Origin: Nipponacmea schrenckii
Taxonomy: Eukaryota; Mollusca; Gastropoda; Lottiidae
NCBI GenBank assembly: GCA_030562195.1
Contig: CM060203.1
Location: 7,888,208-7,952,207 of the forward strand
DNA length: 64,000 nucleotides
Direction: 5' to 3'
The position numbers were made by a program, and so were the translations under genes. Positions 1 to 13,107 of the stretch are shown here, in pieces (position 1 is the first letter of the stretch; the number at the start of each line of letters is the position of its first letter). Below the pieces are notes generated by a model, which saw only the letters and a list, made by a program, of their open reading frames with translations, searched no databases and had not been told where the DNA came from.

Positions 1-142
1 ATGTAGAGGCCTCTGACTGTATTATCTGGCAAAAAAAATACAATCCAAATAGCAGCATTCTTGCAGTCAAGGTATAAGACAATATACTAGCTTCTCATTG
101 TGAAGATTGTAGAGTGCTATAACACAATTTATCACTTGTTAC

Positions 143-2438
143 CTTGCTTATATTCTTCAATCTTTTTCTCAGCTAATTTGGCTATTTCTGGCCATACAAT
201 TCCATTCAGTTTCTCTAGTTGAGTCTTGAAAGTATATTTGATATTTATTTAAATTTAAAATGTAGTAATCAAAAGGTTTTTAAAATTAGAAACCATAATG
301 AAAGACACATATTATTTTTATGACCTGACAAATCTGATATGGGTCACATTAAAAAAATTGTCACTATGACATTTTAACCTAAAATCATTTCATGACAATT
401 CCTATTAAAATGCACACCTTACCTCATTAGAGAATACAATGGGAGCTAACTTCTTTCTGTCTATTTCTCCAGTATCTGATAATATTTCTTTACCAAAGTG
501 ATCTATTATAGCTCTATAGGCATCAGTATTTTTCTTGTACGCTTCATGACCTGAACATGTAAATATAAGAAGCTGAAAGAAATTTTCTCATGTGTTTTCT
601 TGACACTTTTAATTCTATCACTTAATTCTGATTTCCCATCTTAATGTCTGTCTTGAAAATTACCATGTCAATATAAAAAAAAATGTGGCTTATAAAACAT
701 AGAATTTACATACCTAATTTATCACAATCAACTATACCAGCACCTAATTTCTGTAGCTTCTTACAAATTGTTGATTTACCACTACAAGTTCCACCAGTTA
801 GTCCAATACGATATGGTGTAGCAGGTATATTGGGGCATGGCTGGTTAATTAATAAATTCATATCATGAATTAAAAGAATGAAAGTTCATTGTGCCACAAT
901 TAAAGTAGAATTAATATTGCAGGTTTCATTGTGATGTGCTTCTATCCTTTCAGAGGATACTCATTTTACAGGTTTGAAGCCTAACAGAAAAAATATATAT
1001 TTAAGATTCTAGTAGTAGTATACTTACTTTGACAGGATGAATCAATGTACCTAGTAATCTTCTACGAAGAGATGAAGAACTAACTTTAGTATCTTCACTA
1101 GCAGAATGACAAGGATCCTCTAACATATAGATTACTTCTTCTTCTAATTCTTTCATACCCTGAAATAACAACCACTCTCAAGGATTTGCTTGACCACTGC
1201 TCTCAGATAGAACTCTTTTACAACAAACAGATTTCAAATATGTGGTATGGTTCTCATGCAATCAATTTAAGCATGCTGTGAAAACTTGAACTGACGTAAC
1301 CTCCAAGTAATTACTAACATTCTTATGAATGTTATAATCATTAACTGGAAAATAATTATTAATGTTCTTATATCTTTTCAAAATCTTAATTTTCGTAAAA
1401 GTATTTACTACTGAAGTGGAACATTGAAATATATAATACAAACCCTCTTCTTTCTCTCTTCATTGATCATAGCACCACCTTTTTTAACTTCTTCTGACAA
1501 TACAATCATTTCAATACTAGGGTCAGTAATAGTTGGTCCATATGCATCATGTATAGGTACAACATAAGCTTCAATTTGTGGTTTGATATCATTAATAAAT
1601 TCTCTCACACAGTCCTTTCTTTCTTCAATACTCTGAATTAACTCTACTAGCACCTTTTCTGGAGTAAACATTTAAATGTATTGATATTTACAAAACCATT
1701 TAGAATTTTGATTTGATGCATTTTGAAGATTATGCTATTTTGAAACTTGTACAGCCTATAGGATATCATTGGAATTCATTGTTTCATCAAATTGAAAAAG
1801 TTTTAAAAAGACCAGTATAAAATATAGAACTCACTTTTATTCATATCTCCATCACTAATTCCAACTGTTAACTTTTTCTCACATAGCAGACAACCTTCGC
1901 TCAATAAAACTTTATGTCCAACATGTAAACGATCAAATGTTCCACCCAAAGCCACATAATCATATGTCTTCAGTAAGCTCACTTCTGTATTGACTTCATT
2001 TGTCTTATCCTCAGTAGAAAATGTTTTCAGATTGTGAACTGGGATATTACTCAGTTCATTCAAGTAATACTTCTGAATATTTTTCATTCGATTTGCTTCA
2101 TTATTATCCAAAACAACTGTGTCATATCCTTTAAGTAGTTTGTGGGTTTGATTCGGGTTCAATGATGAATTGGAAATATGACCTAATAGAATCTGGACAT
2201 CTAAACCAAGACAAAGTGCAGCAGTTTTGGAATAGAAATCTCGAATGTACGTCTGCAACTCTCTACTACATGGCACCTTAGCAACTTTCCAATCTAAATT
2301 TTGCTTTGGAACCGATGGTTGAATGTGAACATACAAAGTTTCTTTGATTATCTGTGATACTTCTGTGAGAATTGCAGGAATATATTTTTGTGATGTAGAT
2401 AATGGATGAGTTAGAATTAATAATCCTGCTCTGTACAT
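143..2438 (-). CDS. COASY: COASY, bifunctional coenzyme A synthase (PPAT + DPCK), 3' end off the left edge
   Basis: Catalyses the last two steps of CoA synthesis: 4'-phosphopantetheine adenylylation, then dephospho-CoA phosphorylation. Six exons read on the minus strand: 1835-2438, 1444-1658, 1028-1159, 714-840, 423-550, 143-224. All have GT..AG borders and matching phases, giving about 429 residues of the roughly 560 usual for animals. Translation starts at the ATG at 2438 (MYRAGLLILT, like the vertebrate start). The PPAT domain begins near residue 163 with GGTFDRLHVGHKVLL, carrying the HxGH nucleotidyltransferase motif, and continues with DIKPQIEAYVVPIHDAYGP. The DPCK domain begins RIGLTGGTCSGKST, a Walker A loop. 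The linker KVSSSSLRRRLLGTLI is also family-typical. The final exons, with the end of the kinase domain, lie before base 1; bases 1-142 hold no convincing exon. Confidence 0.95.
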
Positions 2439-2805
2439 CTTGATGTTGCAGTTCTACTCCTAATTTAGACTATAATTCTGAAATCAACATTAGGCCTATT
2501 AATCTAAAATCAAAGTCCAAAACGGTTGACATTTCACAGACACTAAAAAAGTAGCCTATTTCAATACAGCAATGTGTAGGTCCTTTTACTTCAGCAACAT
2601 GTCAACTCTAAAAGTGATGCAAGTATAAATTATTGACACATTTTAATGAGAATACTACCTTTATTGCTTCTAATGAAGATTTGAAGGATAATTATTGCGT
2701 ATATTTGGTGAATGAAGTTTTCAATAACTCAACAGGAAGTAAGGAATGGGCAATTTAGCTTTGGTCTAGAAACTTCAAGTTACCTCCCTTATGTAAACAA
2801 AAAAC
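2439..2805. promoter_or_regulatory. Putative bidirectional promoter between COASY and CCHCR1
   Basis: Only 367 bp separate the two divergent start codons, so both 5' UTRs and core promoters must lie here unless distal noncoding exons exist. The CCHCR1 start codon sits in AACATGGCGG, which matches the YY1 core AANATGGCGG. That element is frequent just downstream of TSSs of TATA-less housekeeping genes. No TATA box is placed with confidence. Confidence 0.5.
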
Positions 2806-5800
2806 ATGGCGGAGTTTTTAAACAAACCTGATGATTTTACAAATTCAGGTCAATCTGGTGAGAAATTTTAATGTTTCTGCATCAATTCCACCAACTGACT
2901 ACCTGTTGAATATGCCCAACAAACAAACACGAAATTTCAAGCAGTTTTCATTGAATAAAAATGTTGTTTTGCAATGAAATTTGGATGCATGAGCAGACTT
3001 GTTTTTTATTAATTATCTCTATAAAATAAATTATTCTCTGTCTACATTGAGCTTACAATTGAATCTTTTCACTCATATCATGAATATTCAATATAACATT
3101 TTCAACTGCATGCCTATTTACCTTACATTTAAAAAAAAACATGCTTCCCTCCTCGTGTGCCTAGGACTAGTAGTACGGCAGTAGCCAAAACCTAGCTCCT
3201 GAGCAGGGTTAGAATTAAATGGATAATGATATTCAGTATGGTACATGACTAAACCTAGTTTTGATAAACAAGTTAAAATATTTTACAGAAATGGCATCAG
3301 TTTATCCAGAATTAATACCACCCTCTATGTTTCAATCAACAAAGCCACCACCTGACCCATGGCAAGGCTTAGCTCAAGTTTCCAGAGAAGTTTCTGAGTT
3401 AAGAAAAGAAACTAAAAAATTACGGTAGGTTGTCCTTTAAACAACATGATCGCTGCTTTCAGAGATGTAGTTATTTGTTTGTTAACTATTGTCCTGTATA
3501 TTAGCCTATCAAGAGAGCCATGGTGCCAAGGATGTTTTTTGTTTATTGAAATATTACTTGTACACATATAGAATAACATAGTTCATGTAAATTTGTATTT
3601 CCACAGCAGTTGTGAATCTAAAGATAACTCAAGCTGTCCCAAACAAAATCAGGTAAATTTGTTTTTGTATGTTATGAAAGGACAACTCAAGTCATGATTT
3701 TCCGCTCAATTTCAAACATAACTCTAGGTTGAATTTTGGGACCTAAGCATCAGATGTCAATATACAATTAACTTCATGTCATTAGAAATCTAAGAAACTA
3801 GTTCTTCAGCATACTACCTGGGGTTTCTTAAATAAAGTATGAAGACCTTTTTATTGTAGCCTGAAGTTACAAACTATAACAGACAGTACCCAGCCAATGA
3901 TGAATTTAAGTATGCTAATGAGTTAATTAGTCGTCAAGCTAATGAGTTATCAGAGTTAAAATCAGAAATAAGAAAGTTAAATCAAAAGTATGATGATGAA
4001 AAGAGATATTTTGAGAGAGAATTAGCTGAAAAAGACCGAGAGTCAAAGTTAAGAGTGAGCTCCCTTGAAAACCTATTGACACAGAAAGAAGATCAGTATG
4101 ACCGTGAGGTAAGTGGAAGAAAATAAATGGATCTGCACCCACTTAATGACAGCGCACAATTTATGTCAGCAACTAATTTAGATCATTGCAAATTTTCTTA
4201 ACCGCTGTATGAAACTACATATTTGTAATATGAATGACTCAAATAAATGTTTAGTTGTAATTCCACATAGAGTATGAGTAGTAGCAATTTTTAGACATTT
4301 TCTATATAACTTTCTGAGAATTAAAATATATTCTTTAGGTGGATACACTAAGTTATGAACATCAACAAACAACAGATAAATTAACAGCAAAAATAAATTC
4401 TTTAACAGAGGAGTTAGATTTATTATATGCCAAGAATACCAAACAAGTGAAAGAATTGACTGATAAAATACAGATATTGGAAGAGGAAAAGAATTCAATC
4501 ACAAATCAACTTAACAATAGTCTAAGGTACTGTAGATTGAAGTGTAGATATCACAAAGATAAATATATCCAGTCTAGTTATTGGATATTATTGGATATTC
4601 ATGTATCTGCAAAAAGAAGATGAGTACCCTCCCTATCAGAGGTTTTGAGTCTCTTCACGTTGTATATTTAACAAAACTGTGTTTAAAAGCTGAGGTACAT
4701 TTTGGTCAGGCATGAATTTTATTGGCTCTTAAATTTTCAGAGAAAAGGGAAATGAGGTAGAAGGTCTCACAAAACAAGTTCAACAATTAAAATCTTATAT
4801 TGGTGAAACAGAAAAATCCCATCGCCCAACTCAAATTTGGAGGAAAGAAAATGAAACTTTGATGAATAAGTTACAGGTATTTGTTATTTTATGGGGTGTA
4901 CAATATTTCACTTTGAATATATTAGGTGTAATTGTGGTAAATGTTTAATGAGTCACTATACTAGGCACTAACATTACCAATAAACACATGGTGTCTAAAC
5001 GGTTTTTGGTATTCACTTATTAGACATAAATGTACTTTTTATTTCAGATATGTGAAGCTGAAAAAGAGAACTTAAAATCTAAAAATGAATTAATTAATGT
5101 AAGGTTGTCTGCTATGAGTGAAATATTAGCAGTTCAAGAAGCTGATATATCAAAGGTAAGAAATTCAGATTTTATTCTTTTTTAAAGGTTTTTACATTTT
5201 ATCTGTTAAAAAGAATAAAATTACATCTTAAATATCTACTAGAGAAAAAAATAATCGTACTTGTTTTAATTGTGTTAAAATTATTGAGATATGAATTATT
5301 TTAATACGCATAGTGATCACAGCTGGTGATTTACCTAACCATACAGCAAAAAAATAGACATCAAAGGTTGTGCTTGAACAACATCAAACAGTTTGATATT
5401 TTCCTAAATTTCAAACATATTTAATTCTTCAGTTGAATATTTTCTATTTCAGAGTAAAATTGATGGTCATAATAAAAAGAATCTAGAAAATATTTTACTA
5501 ACAAGGTATAATATTCATATTATATTCTAATACATGGCTCAATGTCAGTTACAAATATTTAGGTTTTTTTGTGTAAGAAGTGGATGTGCATGATGTACAA
5601 AAATATTTTCAAGTGGATAGAAGACAATTTGATTTCATAATCGTTACATACTTTAATATTTGTATTTTTAGATGGAGAGAGAAGGTTTTTCAATTAATGG
5701 TACAGAATAAATCTAATGAAATAAATATGAAGAGATCTGATAATGATTGGAAAAATAAATACTCTGATTTATCAGAGGAATTGACATCTGTCAGACATGA

Positions 5801-8800
5801 AATTGAAGTTTTAAAATTCCAGAATTCTGAGAAGACTGCCCAAATAGATTTAGAGAAAATGAATACTAAGGTAAATATGATATGTTTTGTGGAATAGGTT
5901 GTTTGTATTAAACTGTTTATAGGAGTAAACTACACAATGATATGTTTTCACATATTCTATAATCTCATATCATGCTTATATTCACAGAATGTGTTAGATG
6001 AATTATCAACTACACAACAAGTTGCTGTATGTCTGGATAATCAACTTACAGAAAATACCGGAAATATGGAGCTACTTAAATCAGTGGCTGAAGGGTTAGT
6101 TTATCAAGTTTTATATCGCACCTTTTATAACTTTTTATATTAATTCATTAGGTCAGTATATTCAGATATGAATTTTACAAAAGTATCTATGAATATGTAT
6201 TTGTATAAAATATAATGTAATTGCTGTGTATTACAGTTTAGATAAAAAACTGAATACCACCATGAAGAAGATCTCTACTTCCCTATCAATATTGAAATCA
6301 TATGGTGATAGAATCAGTTTTGCTAGTGGTAGAGTGGAATTATTACAAGGTCAGTATTGTTTTAAATAAGTTTGAGTAAGACTATTGGTTTGTAGATATG
6401 GCTCACTAAAGTAATCATTCGTTATTTAGATTAAAATTGATTTGCTTAGTGATATTGAGTTTCATTGACCTAGGCATAGGTTTCCCTTGGTGGTCCAAGA
6501 CAGGTTTTAATTAGTTGAAGTAGCAAAATCAGTTGCAAAATAACTGTATAAAGTCCTACTAAGCCAGTGTCATATGTTCTTTGATTACTTTGTATTCAGG
6601 TCAGTTTGCTAGAAAGGAAGCATTAAGAAAGTTAGATAGTAAGACACAGTCTATGGAGGCTCCATTAGAAGATGAAGTGTCCAGGTATATATTGCTGTTG
6701 AAATTTGTCAGTCAGAAGAAACAAATTCTTCTTTGCAAGCCCTATTCTATTCCAAGAATTTTTTACCTCTAAATAGCACCTTTTATTTGCATGATTGGTA
6801 TTAAAAACTACTACTTTAACTTCAAAATGTATAATTATCATTAATTGTTGCCAAGTTGTATATAGATTAATCTTAAAAATAAGTTTGTAGAATTCTTGTT
6901 TGAATGATTTCTATTTTCAGTGAATGTCATATTAAAAGAGAACTAGAAAAAGTAACTAAAGAGAGGGATTATGTTACAAGTCAATTAAAACAAGTATCAG
7001 AATTATTGAATGATAGATTAGCTGAAACCAAACAACAATGTATGTGTGATAGTTATTGTTATACACCTCTCATCCCATCAATTTAGTTATTAAGGAAATA
7101 TTTAAATGGCCACTTGTAAAAACTGTTGGGAACTGAAACAATCCAATGTTAATAGTAATCTTACAGAAATTGTCTTTGAATAAACATTGTAGTCTTGCAG
7201 AATGTTACTAATTTAGATATTTAAAATTTCTTAGAAATCTTTTTTTGGCAAAGTATAAAAGCTGTCATTGCTTTCATTATACTAAATATTCACCTTTATA
7301 ATTACCTATTATAGATGAAGATGAAATCATAAGATTAAAACAATCAGTAGAAGATTTAGAACTAAGTTTACAGCAAAAATCAAGGGTAGGTTTTTAAAAA
7401 GTACCATGTAGAATGGATTAGCAGTTAAATGTTTGAGAATCTCTTCCATAATATGTACTATTTTTAAAGGGGATAAAGGTGTATGCTGCTGTTTTGCTGG
7501 ATCAGTGGTATGGTATGAAATATATTCAAAACATCTACCATTATTGTGAATTGAATGCATGTGTTTTTGCCATGTCTACTGCTTTAATTTGAATTATTTT
7601 GTTTGCCAAGTTGTGTGAAAATCTAGAAGAGAAAATAGAAGAGAAAGATAATGAATTGGAAGATCTGACAGAAAGAGTTGATAATTTAAGTAAAGAAATA
7701 GGTCGACAGAAAGCTCTTACTGAACAAGGTAATCATACAGGTTGCCTTTTAAATAACAAAAATTATAGTTCAAGTTTTGACAAGTTTGTAGAATTCTTGA
7801 CAAAAGTATGAAACAAATGTTCAAATATTGCATTGAGGTTGGAAAAGATTCAATATTATCTACTTAGAAACAGTTATTTTCATGATTCAAATTTGATCAA
7901 TTCAGCCATTGAAAATGAGAAAGAAATAGAACAAGAGAAATATAGAAGTGATATAATTGAAATGGAGAAACAAGTTAATCAAGCTAAAAGAGAACAAACC
8001 AAAGCAGGTAAAATTAAATAGAATACACAAAACGTCTATGAAATGAAACCGATTGGTGTGTGTTCTGTTAGTAATTTTTTGAAAATTTTTGTACTGGTAC
8101 ATAGATCTTAGTTGAATAAAACTTTATTCACTCATATTTTTGAAGAATTTTACTATAAGCTACATTTCAGCAGGTGATAATGTTTTAGAATAGTTTTTTT
8201 ATAAAGCATGAGCAAATTTGGTCATTTTTTTCAGTGGTTTCTTTACGCCAGTTAGAAAAACAAAGTTCAAGAGAGAAAGAAAGATTAAATGGACAAATTA
8301 AAATAGCTGAAAATCATTACACAAAGCAAATCAATAAATTAAGTGAACAGTTAAAAAGTATAGAAAAAGAACGCAATTTAATGATGGTATGGTATATTAT
8401 ATTTGAAGCCCAAATTTCAATGTCTTATAGTCTAATCAACCAATTTTGCACTGTCATTTTGAACATGTTGTAAATAATTTCCAATATTATTTTTTGTATT
8501 TTTTACCCTAAATAATGTTATTCCATTTTGGCTATATCTGTTCATTTTGTAGCTACACTGCAAACAGAGACGTTTTCATAGAGTGGAACAAAAATATAGG
8601 AATTAAAAATTCATTAGTGTAAGCCCTCACCTTGATATCTCTGTTTTTACATAGGCAACTTTACGCCAAGAAGGTTTACTAAATAAATATAAACAGGACA
8701 GGGGAGATCCAATAACATTTGACATAACAGAAGACACAGATGAGGAACCAATCAATTCATCTCTACCACAACCAATTAAAACATGTGGTATAGATCCATC

Positions 8801-9114
8801 CAATGGCAAGACAGCCTCAGGTATTTAGTGTGCAATTGAATTTCAATTTAAAGCGATCTCATTTTTCCATGACAAATTCACTCCTTACATTTTAGTGGTC
8901 ACTGATTTTGTCAAAATTTTCATTGATAAGGTAGTATGTACAACACTAATTAAAGTTTTTAAAATGGAAAATTTCAGATAAATTTGTTTTTCTAGTTTCA
9001 GAAAATAAAGAAGAAGAAATGAACAGTGTGATAAATGATCTGAAATCATTAGCAGCTGTTATAGATGATAATAGTTCAGACTCAGATGAGAGTGTAAATC
9101 TTCCATCATCATAA
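2806..9114 (+). CDS. CCHCR1: CCHCR1, coiled-coil alpha-helical rod protein 1
   Basis: A centrosome and P-body associated coiled-coil protein in vertebrates. Nineteen exons: 2806-2857, 3289-3424, 3607-3652, 3860-4108, 4339-4526, 4741-4876, 5048-5155, 5453-5505, 5672-5870, 5988-6094, 6237-6349, 6600-6684, 6921-7039, 7315-7385, 7611-7728, 7906-8007, 8235-8386, 8655-8820, 9002-9114. Phases agree throughout and the sum is 2313 nt (770 aa plus stop), close to human CCHCR1 at about 780. Residues ~1-80 are Pro-rich and non-helical, ~90-690 are heptad-rich coiled coil, and the last ~80 are acidic and Ser-rich. Family signatures are WREKVFQLMVQ near residue 324, VSLRQLEKQSSREKER near 630 and ATLRQEGLLNKYKQ near 679. 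SDCCAG8 and CEP83 were considered; the C-terminal signatures decide for CCHCR1. Confidence 0.93.
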
Positions 9115-10883
9115 TCATCAATATTTATATATCATTGTCCACTAGCAGCTGTTAACGGCTTGATACTTTCTATTATATTATCAAGCAGTAAATTTAGATG
9201 GATCATGTAAGCTGCCTAAATAATAATAGCTAATAATTAGAGACTAATACATAAAGTGCACATCAATGATAAACACATACCAATTCGTCTGGTAACAGTT
9301 ATTCACGATATTAAAACTTACTGTTGTCATGGTACAACAGCAACTGTTACAATTAAAGGGGCACAGGCTTGATTTGTTTCGGACAATCATCCGACAGCCT
9401 CAAACACATGAAATCTTTTGTTTAGCTAATCAGACATAGTCTACAGAGCTTACCTTTGAAATTTGAGCCTTCAAATCCATGGGTATACATATTTATCCAT
9501 GTTTGAAAATCATAATGTCTTAAGATATTATGAACGTCCCGCCATATTGGAAAATCAAAGAGTTATAAATAGACTACTGCGCAGGCCCACACTGATAAAA
9601 CAAAAAGAAAGTACATGTAATAACAATTGTAGATTTTGTCAACAGGACACACAATTTTCAGACTGACTGAAGACCAGCCGCGTACAGCACGGAAAAAAAA
9701 TAAAAAGTGAAATTTTTTAGGTATATTTCAAGGTATTTTGCGATTTTCTTAGAGCTTGAGTATTTCTGAGGACTGTTTAAATGTAACAAAGGCCCAAAAC
9801 GACCCCTAAAAATCAAGATTGTGCCCCTTTAAAGTTTAATATATTGTTGTCCATATTACATATTTATTCTGTGATTGTAATTTATTATTTTTGTAATTAT
9901 AGTATAGTGCTAAAATCCTTTGTGCTGTGTTTCTATTGAACAACTTATTTTGCCAGGATATCAAAGATTGTATTACTGTATTGTTTCACTTGATTTCTTT
10001 AGGCTTGAGGCAAAGCACATATTGCACAGAACTTGGAGGGTAACAGTAAATAAATGTAACATCATATTTTATTATGAATTGGTAGTAAGAAAAAAAGAAT
10101 ACAAAATTACAGATATGTCCCTAAAAGTTGAAGATAACAAATTCAAATTAAACTGCATAATTCCACTACAGATGTATCAGACAGTGATTAATTGGTAAAT
10201 TTACTACAAGAACAGCATTTAGTACAATCATTTCCCAGATAAATATAACAGTGAATATATCACACATACATGTATTAATAACTTTCTTAAATTGTTAACA
10301 TACAAAATATACAATATTACCAATACAACTGCAGAGAGCTTGGGAAAAATGACCTTTAGAGACATCTGCCACAATATATCTTTAATATTTATTGTGTTCT
10401 TATTATCTTGGTCTATCATCTTTTGATGGTTGAGTTTTTACATATATTGAATAATGATATACATTCATAATGTAGATATGTGGGGTTAAACTAGACAGGT
10501 CTTGGTTTTTGTACAAAATAATCACAATTATACATAATAATTGACTCATTAATTATTATATGTTTATTGTGCCTTTCTGGGAAATATAAATTATTAAGTC
10601 AGTGACTAAGTTATTAAGCGAGTAAGTGCCCCTCCTTGTAGAACCCAAGTCATGATGTTAGCCTATACCCTTTGGTTAATAACTTGTTTAAAGAATAGTC
10701 CTGAGAATACAGATTTGCTTTAGCAATAAACAGATCCAATAAGATAAAGATTGTTTCAATTGTTTACTCAGATGTGTTTGAGATTAAACATTTATTCACT
10801 GAAAGAGTGTAGTCTGAAATTGGATCTTTCTTGCAAACAATGTTGTTATTACTTCATAATTCAGACAATTTATAATTATTTCA
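9115..10883. other. Intergenic / 3' UTR region between CCHCR1 and RNF26
   Basis: The two genes converge here. It holds the CCHCR1 3' UTR, a TTAA-flanked MITE (9357-9828) and the RNF26 3' UTR, with a minus-strand AATAAA at 10791-10796 about 90 nt beyond the RNF26 stop. No further coding exon is supported. Confidence 0.6.
9357..9828 (+). mobile_element. TTAA-flanked MITE, family A, copy 1 (472 bp)
   Basis: Inverted termini AGGGGCACAGGCTTGAT and ATCAAGATTGTGCCCCT lie directly inside TTAA at 9353-9356 and 9829-9832, the target-site signature of piggyBac-type transposition. No ORF of transposase size is present, so it is non-autonomous. Copy 2 (16894-17249) is in opposite orientation. Confidence 0.8.
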
Positions 10884-12164
10884 CTATGTATACACATTCA
10901 TTACTTTCTGAATTTTTTGACGACACAAAGGACATACTCGCCTTTCAACATATCTAGATCTCACAATTTGATTAGCACATTCCACACACAGACACATATG
11001 ACGACATGGCAAAATCAAAACACATTTCGATTTGTCTTGGCACACAACACATTTCCTTTTATCTTTTTCTTTCTCGATTTCCCGTTCATAATCATCAGAT
11101 GATAGGCGTTTTGATCTTTTGGGTGTCATAGACCGATTCCTTAATCCATATTGTGGAGTTGGAAGCTCTACTTCAATGTCATCTTCATCATCTGATGATG
11201 AAAAAGTCTGTGAATTTAATGAGACTTCACTATCCTCATCATCATTATCATCAATGGTATGTTCTGTCATAGCATCAGAATCATTGTCACTGACATCAGT
11301 GCCATCCTGAAACTGACTACTGTCACTGGCTTCACTGTCATAATTTTCATTTATTACAATATCATCATCACTATCTAAAGGGGTTGTCATCAATGAATTT
11401 ACATGGTTTCTCTGTCTTGTGAATAATGTCATACCTTGTTGATTTAAATAACAAATTAACTTGAATACTCCTAAATACAACAAACAGCAAATGAGGATTC
11501 CTAAATACGTTTCTTTTCCAAGACTTGGTAGATAAGATGTATAGAAATAAATAATATTGTTTAAAAAATTCAGAATAAAGTTTTGGACAGCAACTGTACA
11601 ATGAATAACATTGTTGTACATAAGACTTACTCCTTGAATACCAAAATTGACACCATACTGGAGGTTGACAATAACTGTACTACCAATTGAAAAGAAAAAT
11701 GCAAAAATACTGTTGGTAAAGTCTTGAATCATTTGCACGGCATGATTCCATGTCATGTCACAATAATCATAGATATCAACCACTGATTGTTTTAAAGTTT
11801 TAACAGTAACATAACTACCAGTCCACAGAACAACAGCAAGTGTTTCTAATCCTGTGAATATTAGACAAATAACTTTATACAGTAAAACCAGTATCCTCCA
11901 TAATAACACAAAGAATGCACAAACACATCCATATAATTCTACTAAAAATTCCCAAGCATACAAGACAACCGTCGAAACAAGCGAAAAAAGACTACTTGTG
12001 ATGTATGCTATCATTTCAACTACTACAGAAAGGTAATAGTATGCTGTTGACACTATATCATAATTGATTTTTAAAACATAATTGACTGTTTGACTTGTTA
12101 CATTGATTGTATTAGCTACGGCTGAACAAATCCCAAAAAAAACATTGGATAACAGCCTAAACAT
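10884..12164 (-). CDS. RNF26: RNF26, multi-pass membrane RING E3 ubiquitin ligase
   Basis: Single-exon 426-aa protein, close to the ~433 aa of vertebrate RNF26, an ER-membrane ubiquitin ligase that positions endosomes and acts on STING. Residues 1-255 contain about five hydrophobic segments. Residues ~265-385 form a Ser/Asp/Glu-rich cytosolic linker. The C-terminal RING starts at KCVVCQDKSKCVLILPCRH and ends CPLCRQKIQKVMNVYT. Both the CxHxCxCxxC arrangement and the NVY tail match RNF26. The ATG at 12164 is preceded by an in-frame stop and there is no sign of introns in the coding part. It lies head to head with RPL28. A second membrane RING gene of similar design lies 5 kb away on the same strand (17421-18314). 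Confidence 0.9.
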   Translation of the reverse strand: MFRLLSNVFFGICSAVANTINVTSQTVNYVLKINYDIVSTAYYYLSVVVEMIAYITSSLFSLVSTVVLYAWEFLVELYGCVCAFFVLLWRILVLLYKVICLIFTGLETLAVVLWTGSYVTVKTLKQSVVDIYDYCDMTWNHAVQMIQDFTNSIFAFFFSIGSTVIVNLQYGVNFGIQGVSLMYNNVIHCTVAVQNFILNFLNNIIYFYTSYLPSLGKETYLGILICCLLYLGVFKLICYLNQQGMTLFTRQRNHVNSLMTTPLDSDDDIVINENYDSEASDSSQFQDGTDVSDNDSDAMTEHTIDDNDDEDSEVSLNSQTFSSSDDEDDIEVELPTPQYGLRNRSMTPKRSKRLSSDDYEREIEKEKDKRKCVVCQDKSKCVLILPCRHMCLCVECANQIVRSRYVERRVCPLCRQKIQKVMNVYT

Positions 12165-13094
12165 TCTTTAACTTCTTGCAGCAGACTGAAATTATCAAAA
12201 AAGATTGTTCTGCAGAAACTTTAAAAGAAAGAATGTTCAATGTTGCAAAACCTTAAAATCAACGTAGTTCGTAACTTTATGTCATTTGTGAGATTTGTTT
12301 ATGTTGTGTTGGCAAAAGTTTATAGGCTGACGCCATTACTGTTGTATTTCCGCTAGGGAATACCGGATATTACGTAGGGGTACCTGTATCATTTGATGGA
12401 AATTCCCTTGTTACTATTTAAAGAATTATAATGGAAACATACATTGCAGTCCATTTTGGGTTTAAAACTAACGTTTGCCAAGTTTTTAAGACAAATTTCT
12501 TGTAATAGTTAAAAACCTGTAGCAAACTGCCTCCTATAATTTCACTAAAGATATTAATGTTTCAAGAAACACGGAACTATGTTTTCCTTAGCGCATGAAT
12601 TCTTTGGAATCTTCTTCCGGTAGTTCCTTTTCCCAATTTGTTTCATAGGTACCTACACGTGTTTTGTATTTTAAGTCCCTGAAACCTACTTAAAAGCCAA
12701 TTTATCAACTCCAATTTATGTTATTTTTATGTCTTACGTGAAAAGCTTATGTTAAAGTATATTATAACAACTCTTACATGAATAATTCTCCACTGAAAGA
12801 TGTATTTTTTATGAACAAATACGTCAGTACAGTCACTCACATAGTCATCAAGTATAAACAACAGCAAAGCCAAATATTGAAATACAGTTTTTTCTCTTGA
12901 CTCCTGGTTAACATTTTTAATTTCAAACCTTCCAAACATGCTTGCATGCACTGTGCGGGTGAAACATTTAGCGCTTGTTTACAACTTGCTAGATTAACTT
13001 GTAACTTGTAACTCATATTGTGTTGAAAAGATGAGGATTTTGTAATAATATATAAATAAATACATAACTGTACCTTGTTTTCTTCTCTTTTCAG
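12165..13094. promoter_or_regulatory. Divergent promoter region of RNF26 and RPL28
   Basis: About 0.93 kb between the RNF26 ATG and the first coding exon of RPL28. The AG at 13093-13094 is a good acceptor just before the RPL28 ATG, so RPL28 has an upstream noncoding exon here. Pyrimidine-rich stretches near 12611-12636 (such as TTCCTTTTCCC) could be the 5'-TOP start, but I cannot fix the exon. No other gene is visible. Confidence 0.45.
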
Positions 13095-13107
13095 CAAACA
13101 TACCAAA

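Noticed and set aside
1..142. A further COASY exon at the left edge
   Set aside because: Possible acceptors exist, but the translated text does not resemble the kinase domain.
2806..9114. Assignment to SDCCAG8, CEP83 or another centrosomal coiled-coil protein
   Set aside because: The C-terminal blocks (VSLRQLEKQSSREKER, ATLRQEGLLNKYKQ) and WREKVF fit CCHCR1, as does the length.
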